A stretch of DNA of 15,423 nucleotides from an uncultured Agathobaculum sp. (GCA_944380945.1 CALWJG010000017.1:1-15423); one strand, 5' to 3'; numbered from the stretch's first letter, positions 1-15,040 are shown. The notes: generated by a model from the letters alone, not told the origin. Numbers and translations: made by a program.

Positions 1-830
1 TGCTCGCGCACCAGCCGGCCCGCCGCGGCCAGCCGGTCGATGCTCGCGAGCGCCCGGTCCTCGTCAAACACCACATCATCATCCGACAGCAGCGTGCACA
101 CCGCATGCACGAGCTTTTCCACCGGGATAAAGGTGTGCCCGTTGTCCAAATTGAAGGTGAGCGTATAAGTCACGCCCGCGTCTGCGCGCTCGTCCGACAA
201 CAGGCTCAGCCCGAGCTCCATGGCGAGCCCGTCCGCCAGCTTGAAATCCACGTCATAATAGGGATCGCACAGCAGATAGGGGTTTTCACACAGCGCGTCG
301 ATCGCGCTGTCGTGCAAGCGCTTGTACAGCAGCGGCGTCAGCGCGACCGGCAGGCCGTGCTCGCTCAGAAAATCCATCAACAGGCGCATCTCGCTCTGCT
401 CGACGAACTGCCGCCCGATCTCGCGCGCCTTTTTCGCGGTGATGCCGCGGATATCGGTCAGGCGTTCGGGCTCGTGCGCGAGCACGTCGAACGTATCCTC
501 CCCGAACTTCTCCGCAATGCGGGCGGCCAGCCGCGGCCCAATGCCGCGGATCAGGCCAGAGCCCAGATATTCGGCAATGCCCCGCGCGGACGAGGGCAGC
601 CGCCGCTCAAACGCGGCGGTCTGGAACTGCTCGCCGTAGGACGGATGGGTCACCCACACGCCGGTCAGCGTGACCTCCTCCCCCAGCCCGATGTTGGGGA
701 AGGCGCCGGTGGCGGTCACCTCCGCGCCGCCCTCCGCCGCCAGGCGAAGCACCGCGTATCCGTTCTCCGGATTGTAAAAAACGATCTGCTCCACCGTGCC
801 GCGGATGATCACATATGCTTTTTCCTCCAC
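1..830 (-). CDS. recD2: RecD2-type SF1B DNA helicase, N-terminal part (3' end outside window)
   Basis: ATP-dependent 5'-3' DNA helicase of the RecD2 (RecD/TraA-like) family, which acts in DNA repair and recombination without RecBC. About 276 residues are visible. The start VEEKAYVIIRGTVEQIVFY and the following NPENGYAVLRL match the N-terminal OB-like domain of the family. Residues about 85-125 carry the SGLIRGIGPRLAARI and LTDIRGITAKKAREIG segments, the helix-hairpin-helix region. A later GVTYTLTFNLDNGHTFIP segment matches the family's pre-helicase domain. The Walker A and helicase motifs lie beyond the window edge, so activity cannot be judged. The chosen start is GTG at 830, with AAGGGGA about 11 nt upstream; a GTG at 837 is in the wrong frame and another in-frame GTG lies at 812. 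It begins 16 nt after the 99-residue membrane protein gene and is probably cotranscribed with it. Product call is firm, exact start moderate. Confidence 0.9.
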   Translation of the reverse strand, partial: MEEKAYVIIRGTVEQIVFYNPENGYAVLRLAAEGGAEVTATGAFPNIGLGEEVTLTGVWVTHPSYGEQFQTAAFERRLPSSARGIAEYLGSGLIRGIGPRLAARIAEKFGEDTFDVLAHEPERLTDIRGITAKKAREIGRQFVEQSEMRLLMDFLSEHGLPVALTPLLYKRLHDSAIDALCENPYLLCDPYYDVDFKLADGLAMELGLSLLSDERADAGVTYTLTFNLDNGHTFIPVEKLVHAVCTLLSDDDVVFDEDRALASIDRLAAAGRLVRE

Positions 831-846
831 GCTCCACCGTTCCCCT

Positions 847-1146
847 TCAGTCCAAATACAGAAAATCCAAGCGCGCCGCCATGTGCTGCACGACATTCTG
901 CCCCTGTCCGCCGCCGATCTCGACAAAGGTGACCGACAAGCCGGGCAGATACTGCCGCCGCACGCGCAACGCCGCGCGCACCAGCTGCTCGCTCGCCGGG
1001 TCGCAGCCGTCGCCGTACAGCGTCAGCTCCGCCGCGCCGCGGGTGCACAGCAGGCGGGACGCCACCCACTCCCAGGCAGCATGCAGCAGCGCGTAAAAGC
1101 CCACAGCCGCAAACACCGCCAGCACAGATTGCCAAAAAACAGACAT
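847..1146 (-). CDS. Small membrane-anchored hypothetical protein (99 aa)
   Basis: I do not recognise a family. Residues about 4-32 (SVFWQSVLAVFAAVGFYALL and following) form one hydrophobic helix suited to a membrane anchor. The remaining 65 or so residues look like a small soluble domain facing one side of the membrane, with a predicted strand (AELTLYGDG), a helix (SEQLVRAALRVRRQYL), a second strand (GLSVTFVEIG) and a closing hydrophobic tail. The start is well supported: ATG at 1146 is preceded by AGGAGGGGA at proper spacing. A sigma-A-like promoter lies just upstream (1211-1239), and recD2 starts 16 nt after the stop, so the two genes probably form one unit. A link to DNA repair would be guilt by association only. 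Confidence 0.75.
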   Translation of the reverse strand: MSVFWQSVLAVFAAVGFYALLHAAWEWVASRLLCTRGAAELTLYGDGCDPASEQLVRAALRVRRQYLPGLSVTFVEIGGGQGQNVVQHMAARLDFLYLD

Positions 1147-1210
1147 GAGTCTCCCCTCCTGTTTTCAGGCTATGCACTGGCCGTCTTCGCTGTGAGGCGC
1201 TATATAGAGT

Positions 1211-1239
1211 ACTATACCACAAATCCGCACAAATGTAAA
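1211..1239 (-). promoter_or_regulatory. Sigma-A-type promoter for the small membrane protein-recD2 unit
   Basis: On the minus strand the sequence reads TTTACA (1239-1234), a 17-bp spacer, then TATAGT (1216-1211). This is close to the consensus with ideal spacing, and is about 65 bp upstream of the ATG at 1146. Transcription would start near 1204. The assignment is by motif only. Confidence 0.65.
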
Positions 1240-1245
1240 ACAGCA

Positions 1246-1277
1246 GCGCAGGACAGGCTGCAAAACCCATCCTGCGC
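1246..1277 (-). terminator. Candidate terminator after the 75-aa ORF
   Basis: An 8-bp perfect stem (GCGCAGGA paired with TCCTGCGC) with a 16-nt loop lies 11 bp past the stop of the 75-residue ORF and just before the next promoter. On the minus strand it is followed by TGCTGTTTTACA, a poor U-tract, so termination would be weak. Position between two units supports the role. Confidence 0.35.
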
Positions 1278-1288
1278 CGCGCGCAGCC

Positions 1289-1516
1289 TTATGTCTCGTG
1301 CGCCCTGCACCACTCAGTGAGGTCCTCGCTGTTCGTGCCGCGCATCGGGTGGCCGCGGCCGCAGCCGCGCTCGTGCGGCGGCAGCGCAATGCCGGACGGC
1401 GTCCCGTCCTCCTGCGGTGCGCTCCGCGCGGACACGCTCGGCTTGCTGCGCTCCATCCACTGGAACGCCTTCTCCGCGGCGTCCATCTGGTCATATGACA
1501 GCTGATGTTGCTTCAT
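1289..1516 (-). CDS. Hypothetical protein, 75 aa
   Basis: No family recognised. The protein starts MKQHQLSYDQMDAAEKAFQW, an amphipathic helical stretch, has a low-complexity middle rich in Pro, Ser, Gly and His, and ends with a helical SEDLTEWCRAHET. There is no signal peptide or membrane segment. ATG at 1516 follows GGGAGGG at about 7 nt, a good ribosome-binding site and the main reason for calling it. It lies 52 bp downstream of the tuf terminator, with no clear promoter of its own, so expression may depend on readthrough from the highly transcribed tuf. A hairpin (1246-1277) lies just after it. It could still be a chance ORF in GC-rich DNA. Confidence 0.5.
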   Translation of the reverse strand: MKQHQLSYDQMDAAEKAFQWMERSKPSVSARSAPQEDGTPSGIALPPHERGCGRGHPMRGTNSEDLTEWCRAHET

Positions 1517-1568
1517 CCTGCATCCCTCCCGCGGTTAGTCTGCGCAGCGGGCGGCGGAAATAGGCAAG

Positions 1569-1599
1569 AAAAAACTCCCATGCGGAGCATGGGAGTTTT
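1569..1599 (-). terminator. Intrinsic terminator of tuf and the str operon
   Basis: A perfect 13-bp stem with a 3-nt loop lies 19 bp after the tuf stop. On the minus strand it reads AAAACTCCCATGC, TCC, GCATGGGAGTTTT, and the T-run continues to TTTTTT at 1574-1569. This is a textbook Rho-independent terminator. Confidence 0.93.
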
Positions 1600-1617
1600 G
1601 AAAAAGCGTCTGATCAA

Positions 1618-2823
<1,206 letters not shown>

Positions 2824-2869
2824 TGTGGATATCCTCCTCGTAATTTGAATACAAAGTCATGGTGAGTTT

Positions 2870-2898
2870 ATTCTACTGCAAATCACAGAAAAATGCAA
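2870..2898 (-). promoter_or_regulatory. Internal sigma-A-type promoter for tuf
   Basis: On the minus strand: TTGCAT (2898-2893), a 17-bp spacer, TAGAAT (2875-2870). It lies in the fusA-tuf gap with no terminator before it, so tuf can be made both from the operon mRNA and from this promoter. That would fit the excess of EF-Tu over EF-G. Predicted start near 2863, leader about 40 nt. Confidence 0.65.
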
Positions 2899-2914
2899 TA
2901 GCAAACACGGGTTT

Positions 2915-5020
2915 TTAGTTATCGTTTTTATTGCGGTTGTCGATGATCTTCTCCTGGATGTTCTTCGGAACCTCCGTGTAGTGGCTGGGCTGCATGGTGT
3001 ACTGGCCGCGGCCCTGCGTGCTCGAACGCAGCGCAGTCGCGTAGCCGAACATCTCGCTCAGCGGAACAGCCGCAGAGATCGCCTGGACGCCGCCGCGCGG
3101 CTCCATGCCCTGGATCTGGCCGCGGCGCGCATTCAGGCCGCCGATAACGTCGCCCATATAGTCCTCGGGAACCAGAACGTCGACCTGCATGATGGGCTCC
3201 ATCAGCACAGCGTCGGCCTTCTTCATGGCTTCCTTGAACGCCATGGAGCCGGCGATCTTAAACGCCATTTCAGAGGAGTCGACCTCGTGGTAAGAGCCGT
3301 CATACAGCGTTACCTTGACGTCAACAACCGGATAGCCCGCCAGAATACCGGACTGCATCGCACCCTGGATACCCTGATTGACAGGCTCGATATATTCCTT
3401 CGGGATCGCGCCGCCGACGATCTTGTTGATGAACTCGTAGCCCTTGCCGGACTCGTTCGGCTCAACAATGATCTTGACGTGGCCGTACTGGCCCTTACCG
3501 CCGGACTGACGTGCATACTTCATATCCACGTCCGCAGAGCGGCGGATGGTCTCCTTGTAGGCTACCTGCGGCTCGCCGACGTTCGCCTCTACCTTGAACT
3601 CACGCAGCAGGCGGTCGACGATGATCTCGAGGTGCAGCTCGCCCATGCCGGCGATGATGGTCTGACCGGTTTCCTCGTCGGTGTAGGTCTTGAAGGTCGG
3701 GTCCTCTTCCGCCAGCTTGGCCAGCGCAATGCCCATCTTCTCCTGACCGGCCTTGGTCTTGGGCTCGATCGCAACGCGAATAACCGGCTCCGGGAAGTTC
3801 ATGGACTCCAGGATGATCGGGTGCTTCTCGTCGCAGAGCGTGTCGCCGGTGGTGGTGTTCTTAAAGCCGATGCCGCCCGCGATATCGCCCGAGTAAACGC
3901 AGTCGATATCCTGACGGTGGTTGGCGTGCATCTGCAGGATGCGGCCCAGGCGCTCGCGCTGGTCCTTGGTCGCGTTGAGGACCGAGGAACCCGCGGTGAT
4001 CGTGCCCGAGTACACGCGGAAGTAGGTCAGACGGCCGACGAACGGGTCGGTCGCGATCTTGAATGCCAGCGCGGAGAACGGCGCGTCGTCAGACGACGGA
4101 CGGGAGTCCTCTTCACCGGTCTTGGGGTTGATGCCCTTGATGTCCTCGATGTCGGTCGGGGCGGGCATATAGTCGATGACTGCGTCGAGCAGCATCTGGA
4201 CGCCCTTGTTGCGGTAAGCCGTGCCGCACAGCACCGGGACGACCTCGTTTGCGATCGTGCCCTTGCGGATCGCGGCCTTGACCTCCTCTGCGGAGATCTC
4301 CTCGCCCTCGAGGTACTTCATCATGAGGTCCTCGTCGAGCTCGGCAGCGGCTTCCCACAGCTTGTCGTGGTACTCCTTGGCCTGATCCATCATGTCAGCC
4401 GGGATCTCCTCGTCGCGGACATCCTTGCCGAGGTCGTCATAATAGACCTCTGCACGCATGGTGACCAGGTCGATGATGCCGCGGAAGGTATCCTCGACGC
4501 CGATCGGCAGCTGGATCGGGACCGGGTTGCACTTCAGGCGGTCCTTCATCATGTCGACAACGTTGAAGAAGTTCGCGCCCATGATGTCCATCTTGTTGAC
4601 GAACGCCATACGCGGAACATGGTAATCGTTGGCCTGATGCCAAACGGTCTCAGACTGGGGCTCAACGCCGCCCTTGGCGCAGAATACGGTGACCGAACCG
4701 TCCAGTACGCGCAGCGAACGCTGCACCTCGATGGTGAAGTCAACGTGGCCCGGGGTGTCGATGATGTTGATGCGGTGCTCCGGATACTGATGCTGGGAGC
4801 CCGACCAGTGGCAGGTGGTAGCCGCGGAGGTGATGGTGATACCGCGCTCCTGCTCCTGCGCCATCCAGTCCATGGTGGCGGTACCGTCGTGGGTATCGCC
4901 GATCTTGTGGTTTACACCGGTGTAGTACAGAATACGCTCGGTGGTAGTGGTCTTACCGGCGTCGATGTGCGCCATGATGCCGATATTTCTGGTGCGTTCC
5001 AGCGAATATTCTCTAGGCAT
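2915..5020 (-). CDS. fusA: Translation elongation factor EF-G (701 aa)
   Basis: GTPase that drives ribosomal translocation and, with RRF, ribosome recycling. The G domain has the P-loop AHIDAGKTT at residues 17-25, switch I ERGITITSAATT at 58-69, DTPGHVDF at 88-95 and NKMD at 142-145. Domains II-V follow, including the domain IV segment RQSGGKGQYGHVKI and the C-terminal STQGRGQYTMQPSHY. The CAKGGVEPQ form of the segment after the switch region is the one common in Clostridia. ATG at 5020 is preceded by GAAAGGAG. It lies 36 bp after rpsG and 91 bp before tuf. Full length with no missing motif; a tetracycline-protection (TetM-type) paralogue is unlikely given the str operon context. Confidence 0.98.
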   Translation of the reverse strand: MPREYSLERTRNIGIMAHIDAGKTTTTERILYYTGVNHKIGDTHDGTATMDWMAQEQERGITITSAATTCHWSGSQHQYPEHRINIIDTPGHVDFTIEVQRSLRVLDGSVTVFCAKGGVEPQSETVWHQANDYHVPRMAFVNKMDIMGANFFNVVDMMKDRLKCNPVPIQLPIGVEDTFRGIIDLVTMRAEVYYDDLGKDVRDEEIPADMMDQAKEYHDKLWEAAAELDEDLMMKYLEGEEISAEEVKAAIRKGTIANEVVPVLCGTAYRNKGVQMLLDAVIDYMPAPTDIEDIKGINPKTGEEDSRPSSDDAPFSALAFKIATDPFVGRLTYFRVYSGTITAGSSVLNATKDQRERLGRILQMHANHRQDIDCVYSGDIAGGIGFKNTTTGDTLCDEKHPIILESMNFPEPVIRVAIEPKTKAGQEKMGIALAKLAEEDPTFKTYTDEETGQTIIAGMGELHLEIIVDRLLREFKVEANVGEPQVAYKETIRRSADVDMKYARQSGGKGQYGHVKIIVEPNESGKGYEFINKIVGGAIPKEYIEPVNQGIQGAMQSGILAGYPVVDVKVTLYDGSYHEVDSSEMAFKIAGSMAFKEAMKKADAVLMEPIMQVDVLVPEDYMGDVIGGLNARRGQIQGMEPRGGVQAISAAVPLSEMFGYATALRSSTQGRGQYTMQPSHYTEVPKNIQEKIIDNRNKNDN

Positions 5021-5056
5021 GCAGTTCTCCTTTCAAAGCGTAAAACAGGCCGCAGA

Positions 5057-5527
<471 letters not shown>

Positions 5528-5828
5528 TTTACTTCCCTCCTTCAAAAAAATTTGATTTCACAGGTACTTCGGCTGCACCCCGCGCGCGGGGCCGCCGTTG
5601 TCATGCCCGTCCGAGGTAATACACCCGTCTATTCAAGCGGATATAAAACGCCTCAGACAAAGCAAGTTGAGTGCTTTGCTGAAAAAACTTTACCTTTTCT
5701 CGCAAAACGTGTGGGTTGACCAGCTTAAAGGAATCAAGCATGATCGTGCAGATCGAGGCGCAGTCGCCTGCCGCGTACTAAGGTACGCAAAGGCGGCTGG
5801 AACGACGAGCTGCGCGGTCAGGCGAAGA
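5528..5828 (-). promoter_or_regulatory. Long structured rpsL-rpsG intercistronic region, candidate cis-regulatory RNA
   Basis: This 301-bp gap inside the operon has no well-supported gene. Read as minus-strand RNA it holds three clear hairpins. Hairpin A (5761-5799) has an inner 6-bp stem GCGTAC/GTACGC with loop CTTA and outer pairs CGCC/GGCG and CAG/CTG. Hairpin B (5654-5681) has CAAAGC/GCTTTG extended by CAG/CTG. Hairpin C (5571-5596) is very GC-rich, with GGC and GCCCC pairing to GGGG(T)GC and GCC, and can be enclosed by TACCTCGG pairing with CCGAAGTA (one mismatch). None is followed by a proper U-tract, so these are not simple terminators. The middle is AT-richer than the flanking genes. 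By analogy with the S7-binding rpsL-rpsG spacer in E. coli, it may be an S7-responsive element; that is inference. Confidence 0.4.
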
Positions 5829-6248
5829 TTACTTGCCGGCCTTCGGGCGCTTCGCGCCGTACTTCGAGCGCGCCTGACGGCGGTTGGCAACACCCTGGGT
5901 ATCCAGCGTGCCGCGGATGATGTGGTAACGGACACCAGGAAGGTCCTTTACACGACCGCCGCGAACCATAACGACCGAGTGCTCCTGCAGGTTATGGCCT
6001 TCACCGGGGATGTAAGCGGAAACTTCCATCTGGTTGGTCAGCTTGACACGAGCGACCTTACGAAGCGCAGAGTTCGGCTTCTTGGGCGTCATGGTCTTAA
6101 CCGTGGTGCAGACACCGCGCTTCTGCGGAGCGGGCTGATCGGTGGACTTCTTCTTCTGAGAGTTGTAGCCTACCTGCAGCGCCGGCGCCGTAGATTTGTA
6201 GATGGCTGCCTCGCGACCCTTACGGACGAGTTGGTTAAAAGTTGGCAT
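5829..6248 (-). CDS. rpsL: 30S ribosomal protein S12 (139 aa)
   Basis: Decoding-centre protein of the small subunit. The start MPTFNQLVRKGRE, core QKRGVCT, TPKKPNSALRK and GHNLQEHSVV, and the end RSKYGAKRPKAGK identify it. The length matches the longer Firmicutes form (B. subtilis about 138) rather than the 124 of E. coli. Lys56 and Lys101, the classic streptomycin-resistance sites in B. subtilis numbering, are both unmutated, predicting drug sensitivity. Asp102 in the RGGRVKDLPG loop is the expected RimO methylthiolation target. ATG at 6248 has GGAGG 7 nt upstream; an upstream in-frame start at 6269 would read through the ribosome-binding site. It lies 62 bp after ybxF. Confidence 0.98.
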   Translation of the reverse strand: MPTFNQLVRKGREAAIYKSTAPALQVGYNSQKKKSTDQPAPQKRGVCTTVKTMTPKKPNSALRKVARVKLTNQMEVSAYIPGEGHNLQEHSVVMVRGGRVKDLPGVRYHIIRGTLDTQGVANRRQARSKYGAKRPKAGK

Positions 6249-6310
6249 TTTATTTCCTCCTTCTTTCAAAGATATTTATGAAAAGCGCAGTGCGCGTTTC
6301 AACAAAAAAA

Positions 6311-6556
6311 TCAGTCGCGCAGGACTGTGACGACTGCGGCGCCAACATCGATGCCGGCCGCGTCCCCCAGCTCTGCCATGGTGGTGATCTCCTCCACCTG
6401 AGTTCCGGTCTCGCTGCACAGCTCGTACACCGGTCCGACGACGCGCTTTTCCGCGTCCAGTGCGATATAGACCGCTGCGGCCGCTCCGTCCCGGATGGCC
6501 TTTTTCGACTGCTTGACACCGATGACCTTGTGCGCCGCGCGAAGTTCTGAAAGCAT
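6311..6556 (-). CDS. ybxF: L7Ae/eL8-family ribosomal protein, YbxF-like (81 aa)
   Basis: Small RNA-binding protein of the L7Ae/L30e/Gadd45 fold; B. subtilis YbxF (RplGB) of this family binds kink-turn RNA and associates with ribosomes. The segment GVKQSKKAIRDG at residues 13-24 is the family's RNA-contact motif, followed by AAAAVYIALDAE and the helix-strand pattern ending in VGAAVVTVLRD. ATG at 6556 has GGAGGG 5 nt upstream; an in-frame start at 6577 would overlap the predicted transcription start and reads through the ribosome-binding site. Position directly before rpsL is the conserved Firmicutes arrangement. It is the first gene after the operon promoter, with a leader of only about 22 nt. 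Confidence 0.93.
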   Translation of the reverse strand: MLSELRAAHKVIGVKQSKKAIRDGAAAAVYIALDAEKRVVGPVYELCSETGTQVEEITTMAELGDAAGIDVGAAVVTVLRD

Positions 6557-6585
6557 ATTAACCCTCCTATACGGCATACTTCATT

Positions 6586-6643
6586 AGTATAAATGCTGAT
6601 GGAATTGAAGTCAAGCATTTTTACAGGGATTTTTATCTTTTTT
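6586..6643 (-). promoter_or_regulatory. Strong str operon promoter with A-rich UP-like element
   Basis: On the minus strand: TTGACT (6614-6609), a 17-bp spacer, TATACT (6591-6586), close to the sigma-A consensus. Just upstream (about 6643-6618) lie three phased A-runs (AAAAAA, AAAAA, AAAAA), resembling an UP element as seen at ribosomal promoters. Transcription should start near 6579, giving ybxF a very short leader and making ybxF-rpsL-rpsG-fusA-tuf one unit separate from rpoBC. Confidence 0.85.
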
Positions 6644-6706
6644 CCGCATTTCCCGCCCCGTGCGGCGGTATGCCGCGCGGTTTGTGCAGTTCCCACAAGA
6701 ACGAGC

Positions 6707-6736
6707 GCAGGGGAACGCCTTTCAGCATTCCCCTGC
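6707..6736 (-). terminator. Candidate terminator after rpoC
   Basis: A 9-bp perfect stem (GCAGGGGAA with TTCCCCTGC, 12-nt loop) lies 37 bp after the rpoC stop. On the minus strand it is followed by GCTCGTTCTTGTG, which is only moderately T-rich, so it may terminate partly or act as a 3' stabilising stem. A second GC-rich hairpin lies near 6661-6676. The str promoter starts afresh about 90 bp on. Confidence 0.5.
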
Positions 6737-6773
6737 CGCATGTGTGTTATACCTTTGGAAAGCGGACTGCGCC

Positions 6774-10307
<3,534 letters not shown>

Positions 10308-10358
10308 ATATATTCAGATGCTCCTTCCTATTCACAGACGGTTCCGGCAGCGGCTGGC

Positions 10359-14066
<3,708 letters not shown>

Positions 14067-14211
14067 GTGCTTTGATCACTCCGTTTCTTTCGGCTGTGGG
14101 TGTTTGATACGCCCGGCGGCGTTGCAAAAATATTGATTTTGGTCTTGCATTCTCTGCCAGACCGTGCTAACATTTACTTAGGAATCGGGATTTTTCCACG
14201 ATTTTGTTGAG
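14067..14211 (-). promoter_or_regulatory. rpoB 5' leader, about 145 nt, function unknown
   Basis: Between the predicted transcription start near 14211 and the rpoB ATG. No ORF, L10-type leader or known riboswitch is recognised. A small hairpin ACGCC-GCCG-GGCGT lies at about 14109-14122, and the ribosome-binding site is poor (GGAG, 12 nt before ATG). The length leaves room for regulation, but none is demonstrated. Confidence 0.3.
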
Positions 14212-14217
14212 CGTTTA

Positions 14218-14247
14218 ATTATACCATGTTATTTTACGACATGTCAA
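14218..14247 (-). promoter_or_regulatory. Consensus promoter of rpoBC with extended -10
   Basis: On the minus strand: TTGACA (14247-14242), 18-bp spacer, TATAAT (14223-14218), both perfect sigma-A hexamers, with TGG directly before the -10 (extended -10 TGn). It lies just after a hairpin (14262-14291) that would block upstream transcription. It shows that rpoBC is an independent unit here. Confidence 0.9.
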
Positions 14248-14261
14248 CCTGATTTTTGTAT

Positions 14262-14291
14262 AAAAGGCAGACGTTTTTCCGTCTGCCTTTT
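14262..14291. terminator. Bidirectional-looking terminator upstream of the rpoB promoter
   Basis: A perfect 12-bp stem AAAAGGCAGACG/CGTCTGCCTTTT with a 6-nt loop. On the plus strand it is followed by GTTTTTTG, the better U-tract; on the minus strand the stem ends in TTTT then ATAC. No plus-strand gene is known here, so its likely use is to isolate the rpoB promoter from minus-strand transcription. Confidence 0.75.
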
Positions 14292-14343
14292 GTTTTTTGT
14301 ATGCAGAATGGCGGTTTTTGGCACGGTTTTCTCCGCTCCACTG

Positions 14344-14386
14344 AAAAAAAAGCACAAGAGGAGGACGCGGTTCAGCGTCCTCCTCT
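14344..14386 (-). terminator. Terminator downstream of tspO
   Basis: A perfect 12-bp GC-rich stem AGAGGAGGACGC/GCGTCCTCCTCT (14357-14386, 6-nt loop). On the minus strand it is followed by TGTGC and then eight T residues (14351-14344). The 5-nt gap before the T-run is longer than ideal. It probably ends transcription from tspO or from a short RNA in this gap. Confidence 0.6.
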
Positions 14387-14416
14387 GTCTGTCGAAAATT
14401 CCCCGCACAATACAGG

Positions 14417-14443
14417 CCGCAGCGGCAGTCAGCGCCGCTGCGG
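14417..14443. repeat. Perfect 10-bp inverted repeat of unknown role
   Basis: CCGCAGCGGC and GCCGCTGCGG separated by 7 nt (AGTCAGC on the plus strand). No U-tract on either strand, so it is not a standard terminator. It sits 30 bp from the terminator at 14344-14386 and could be part of a structured RNA or a protein-binding palindrome. Confidence 0.5.
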
Positions 14444-14516
14444 ACATAAATTCAGCGAATGCACTTCGGATTGTTCTCATCGAATTGCCGCACAAACACA
14501 ATTTATTAAGCACCGT

Positions 14517-14544
14517 CAAACGGGCAGGTTTCCCTGCCCGTTTG
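14517..14544. terminator. Hairpin immediately after tspO
   Basis: A perfect 12-bp stem CAAACGGGCAGG/CCTGCCCGTTTG with a 4-nt loop begins 4 nt after the tspO stop. On the minus strand it is followed by ACGGTGCTTAATAAA, with little T-run; on the plus strand by ATTTTCAG. It may terminate weakly or protect the tspO mRNA 3' end. Confidence 0.5.
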
Positions 14545-14548
14545 ATTT

Positions 14549-15010
14549 TCAGTTGAGCAGCCACACGCCCGCGTTCAGATATGCCGCGAACAGCAGCCAC
14601 AGGAGGTACGGCGTCAGCAGCCAGGCGGCGCGCCGGTCAATGCAGCCGAAGGCAAAAGCGGTCTCGATCACAAGGAACAGCAGCAGCGCCAGCCAGACCA
14701 GTGCGAACCCGTACAACCCCGCCCGGAAGAATAGCAGCGGCCACGCAAAATTAGTCGCCAGCTGCACACCATACAGCACAAGCGCGCGCGTTTTCTCCGC
14801 CTGCGGGGCGTCCGCTTTCCAGACGAGAAAGCTCGCCGCTCCCATCAGCAGATACAGCGCCGACCACACCACCGGGAACACCCATCCCGGCGGGGACAGC
14901 GGCGGCTGCGCGAGCTCGGCAAAATGTTCCATGCTGCCTTGTGTCAGCGCGGCGGCCAACCCGCCGACTGCCAGCGGGAGCAGCAGACAGATGATCAACG
15001 CCTTTCGCAA
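14549..15010 (-). CDS. tspO: TspO/MBR family membrane protein (153 aa)
   Basis: Homologue of the tryptophan-rich sensory protein / peripheral benzodiazepine receptor, an integral membrane protein that binds porphyrins and haem; its role in bacteria is not settled. Five hydrophobic segments fill the sequence (about 3-23, 43-64, 75-97, 99-120, 127-150). Family motifs are PPLSPPGWVFPVVW then LYLLMGAAS (about 36-60), NFAWPLLFF (about 86-95) and the final LLFAAYLNAGVWLLN. The length is typical. The start is TTG at 15010, with GGGAGGG 6 nt upstream; the nearby ATG at 15014 is out of frame (+4) and no in-frame ATG fits. It follows the 76-residue zinc protein by 45 bp and may share its mRNA. Confidence 0.9.
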   Translation of the reverse strand: MRKALIICLLLPLAVGGLAAALTQGSMEHFAELAQPPLSPPGWVFPVVWSALYLLMGAASFLVWKADAPQAEKTRALVLYGVQLATNFAWPLLFFRAGLYGFALVWLALLLFLVIETAFAFGCIDRRAAWLLTPYLLWLLFAAYLNAGVWLLN

Positions 15011-15011
15011 G

Positions 15012-15040
15012 CATATCCCTCCCTTTTGGTTCAGGATATG
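15012..15040 (-). promoter_or_regulatory. Inverted repeat enclosing the tspO ribosome-binding site
   Basis: CATATCC (minus strand 15040-15034) and GGATATG (15018-15012) form a perfect 7-bp pair with a 15-nt loop holding most of the AGGGAGGG ribosome-binding sequence; the 3' arm ends 1 nt before the TTG start. Folded in RNA it would partly hide the site, and it could equally be an operator. A 7-bp repeat can arise by chance. Confidence 0.3.

Noticed and set aside
607..837. A 76-codon minus-strand ORF starting at GTG 837
   Set aside because: It is an alternative frame of the recD2 start; only the 830 frame gives the RecD2 N-terminal domain.
105..932. A 275-codon plus-strand ORF opposite recD2
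   Set aside because: It is antisense to the RecD2 frame, lacks a ribosome-binding site and resembles no family.
5528..5545. An earlier TTG start for rpsG at 5545
   Set aside because: It would translate the GGAGGG ribosome-binding site; the conserved S7 N-terminus begins at the GTG at 5527.
5601..5741. A 46-codon minus-strand ORF in the rpsL-rpsG gap (MLDSFKLVNPHVLREK...)
   Set aside because: The peptide looks plausible, but there is no ribosome-binding site before the ATG at 5741, codon use is unlike the neighbours, and it overlaps a hairpin (5654-5681). Kept only as a possibility to test by conservation.
6249..6269. An earlier start for rpsL at 6269
   Set aside because: The extra residues MKEGGNK encode the ribosome-binding site; S12 starts MPTFNQL at 6248.
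14244..14600. A 118-codon minus-strand ORF in the tspO-rpoB gap
   Set aside because: It overlaps the end of tspO in another frame, runs through three hairpins including two terminators and into the rpoB promoter, and has no ribosome-binding site.
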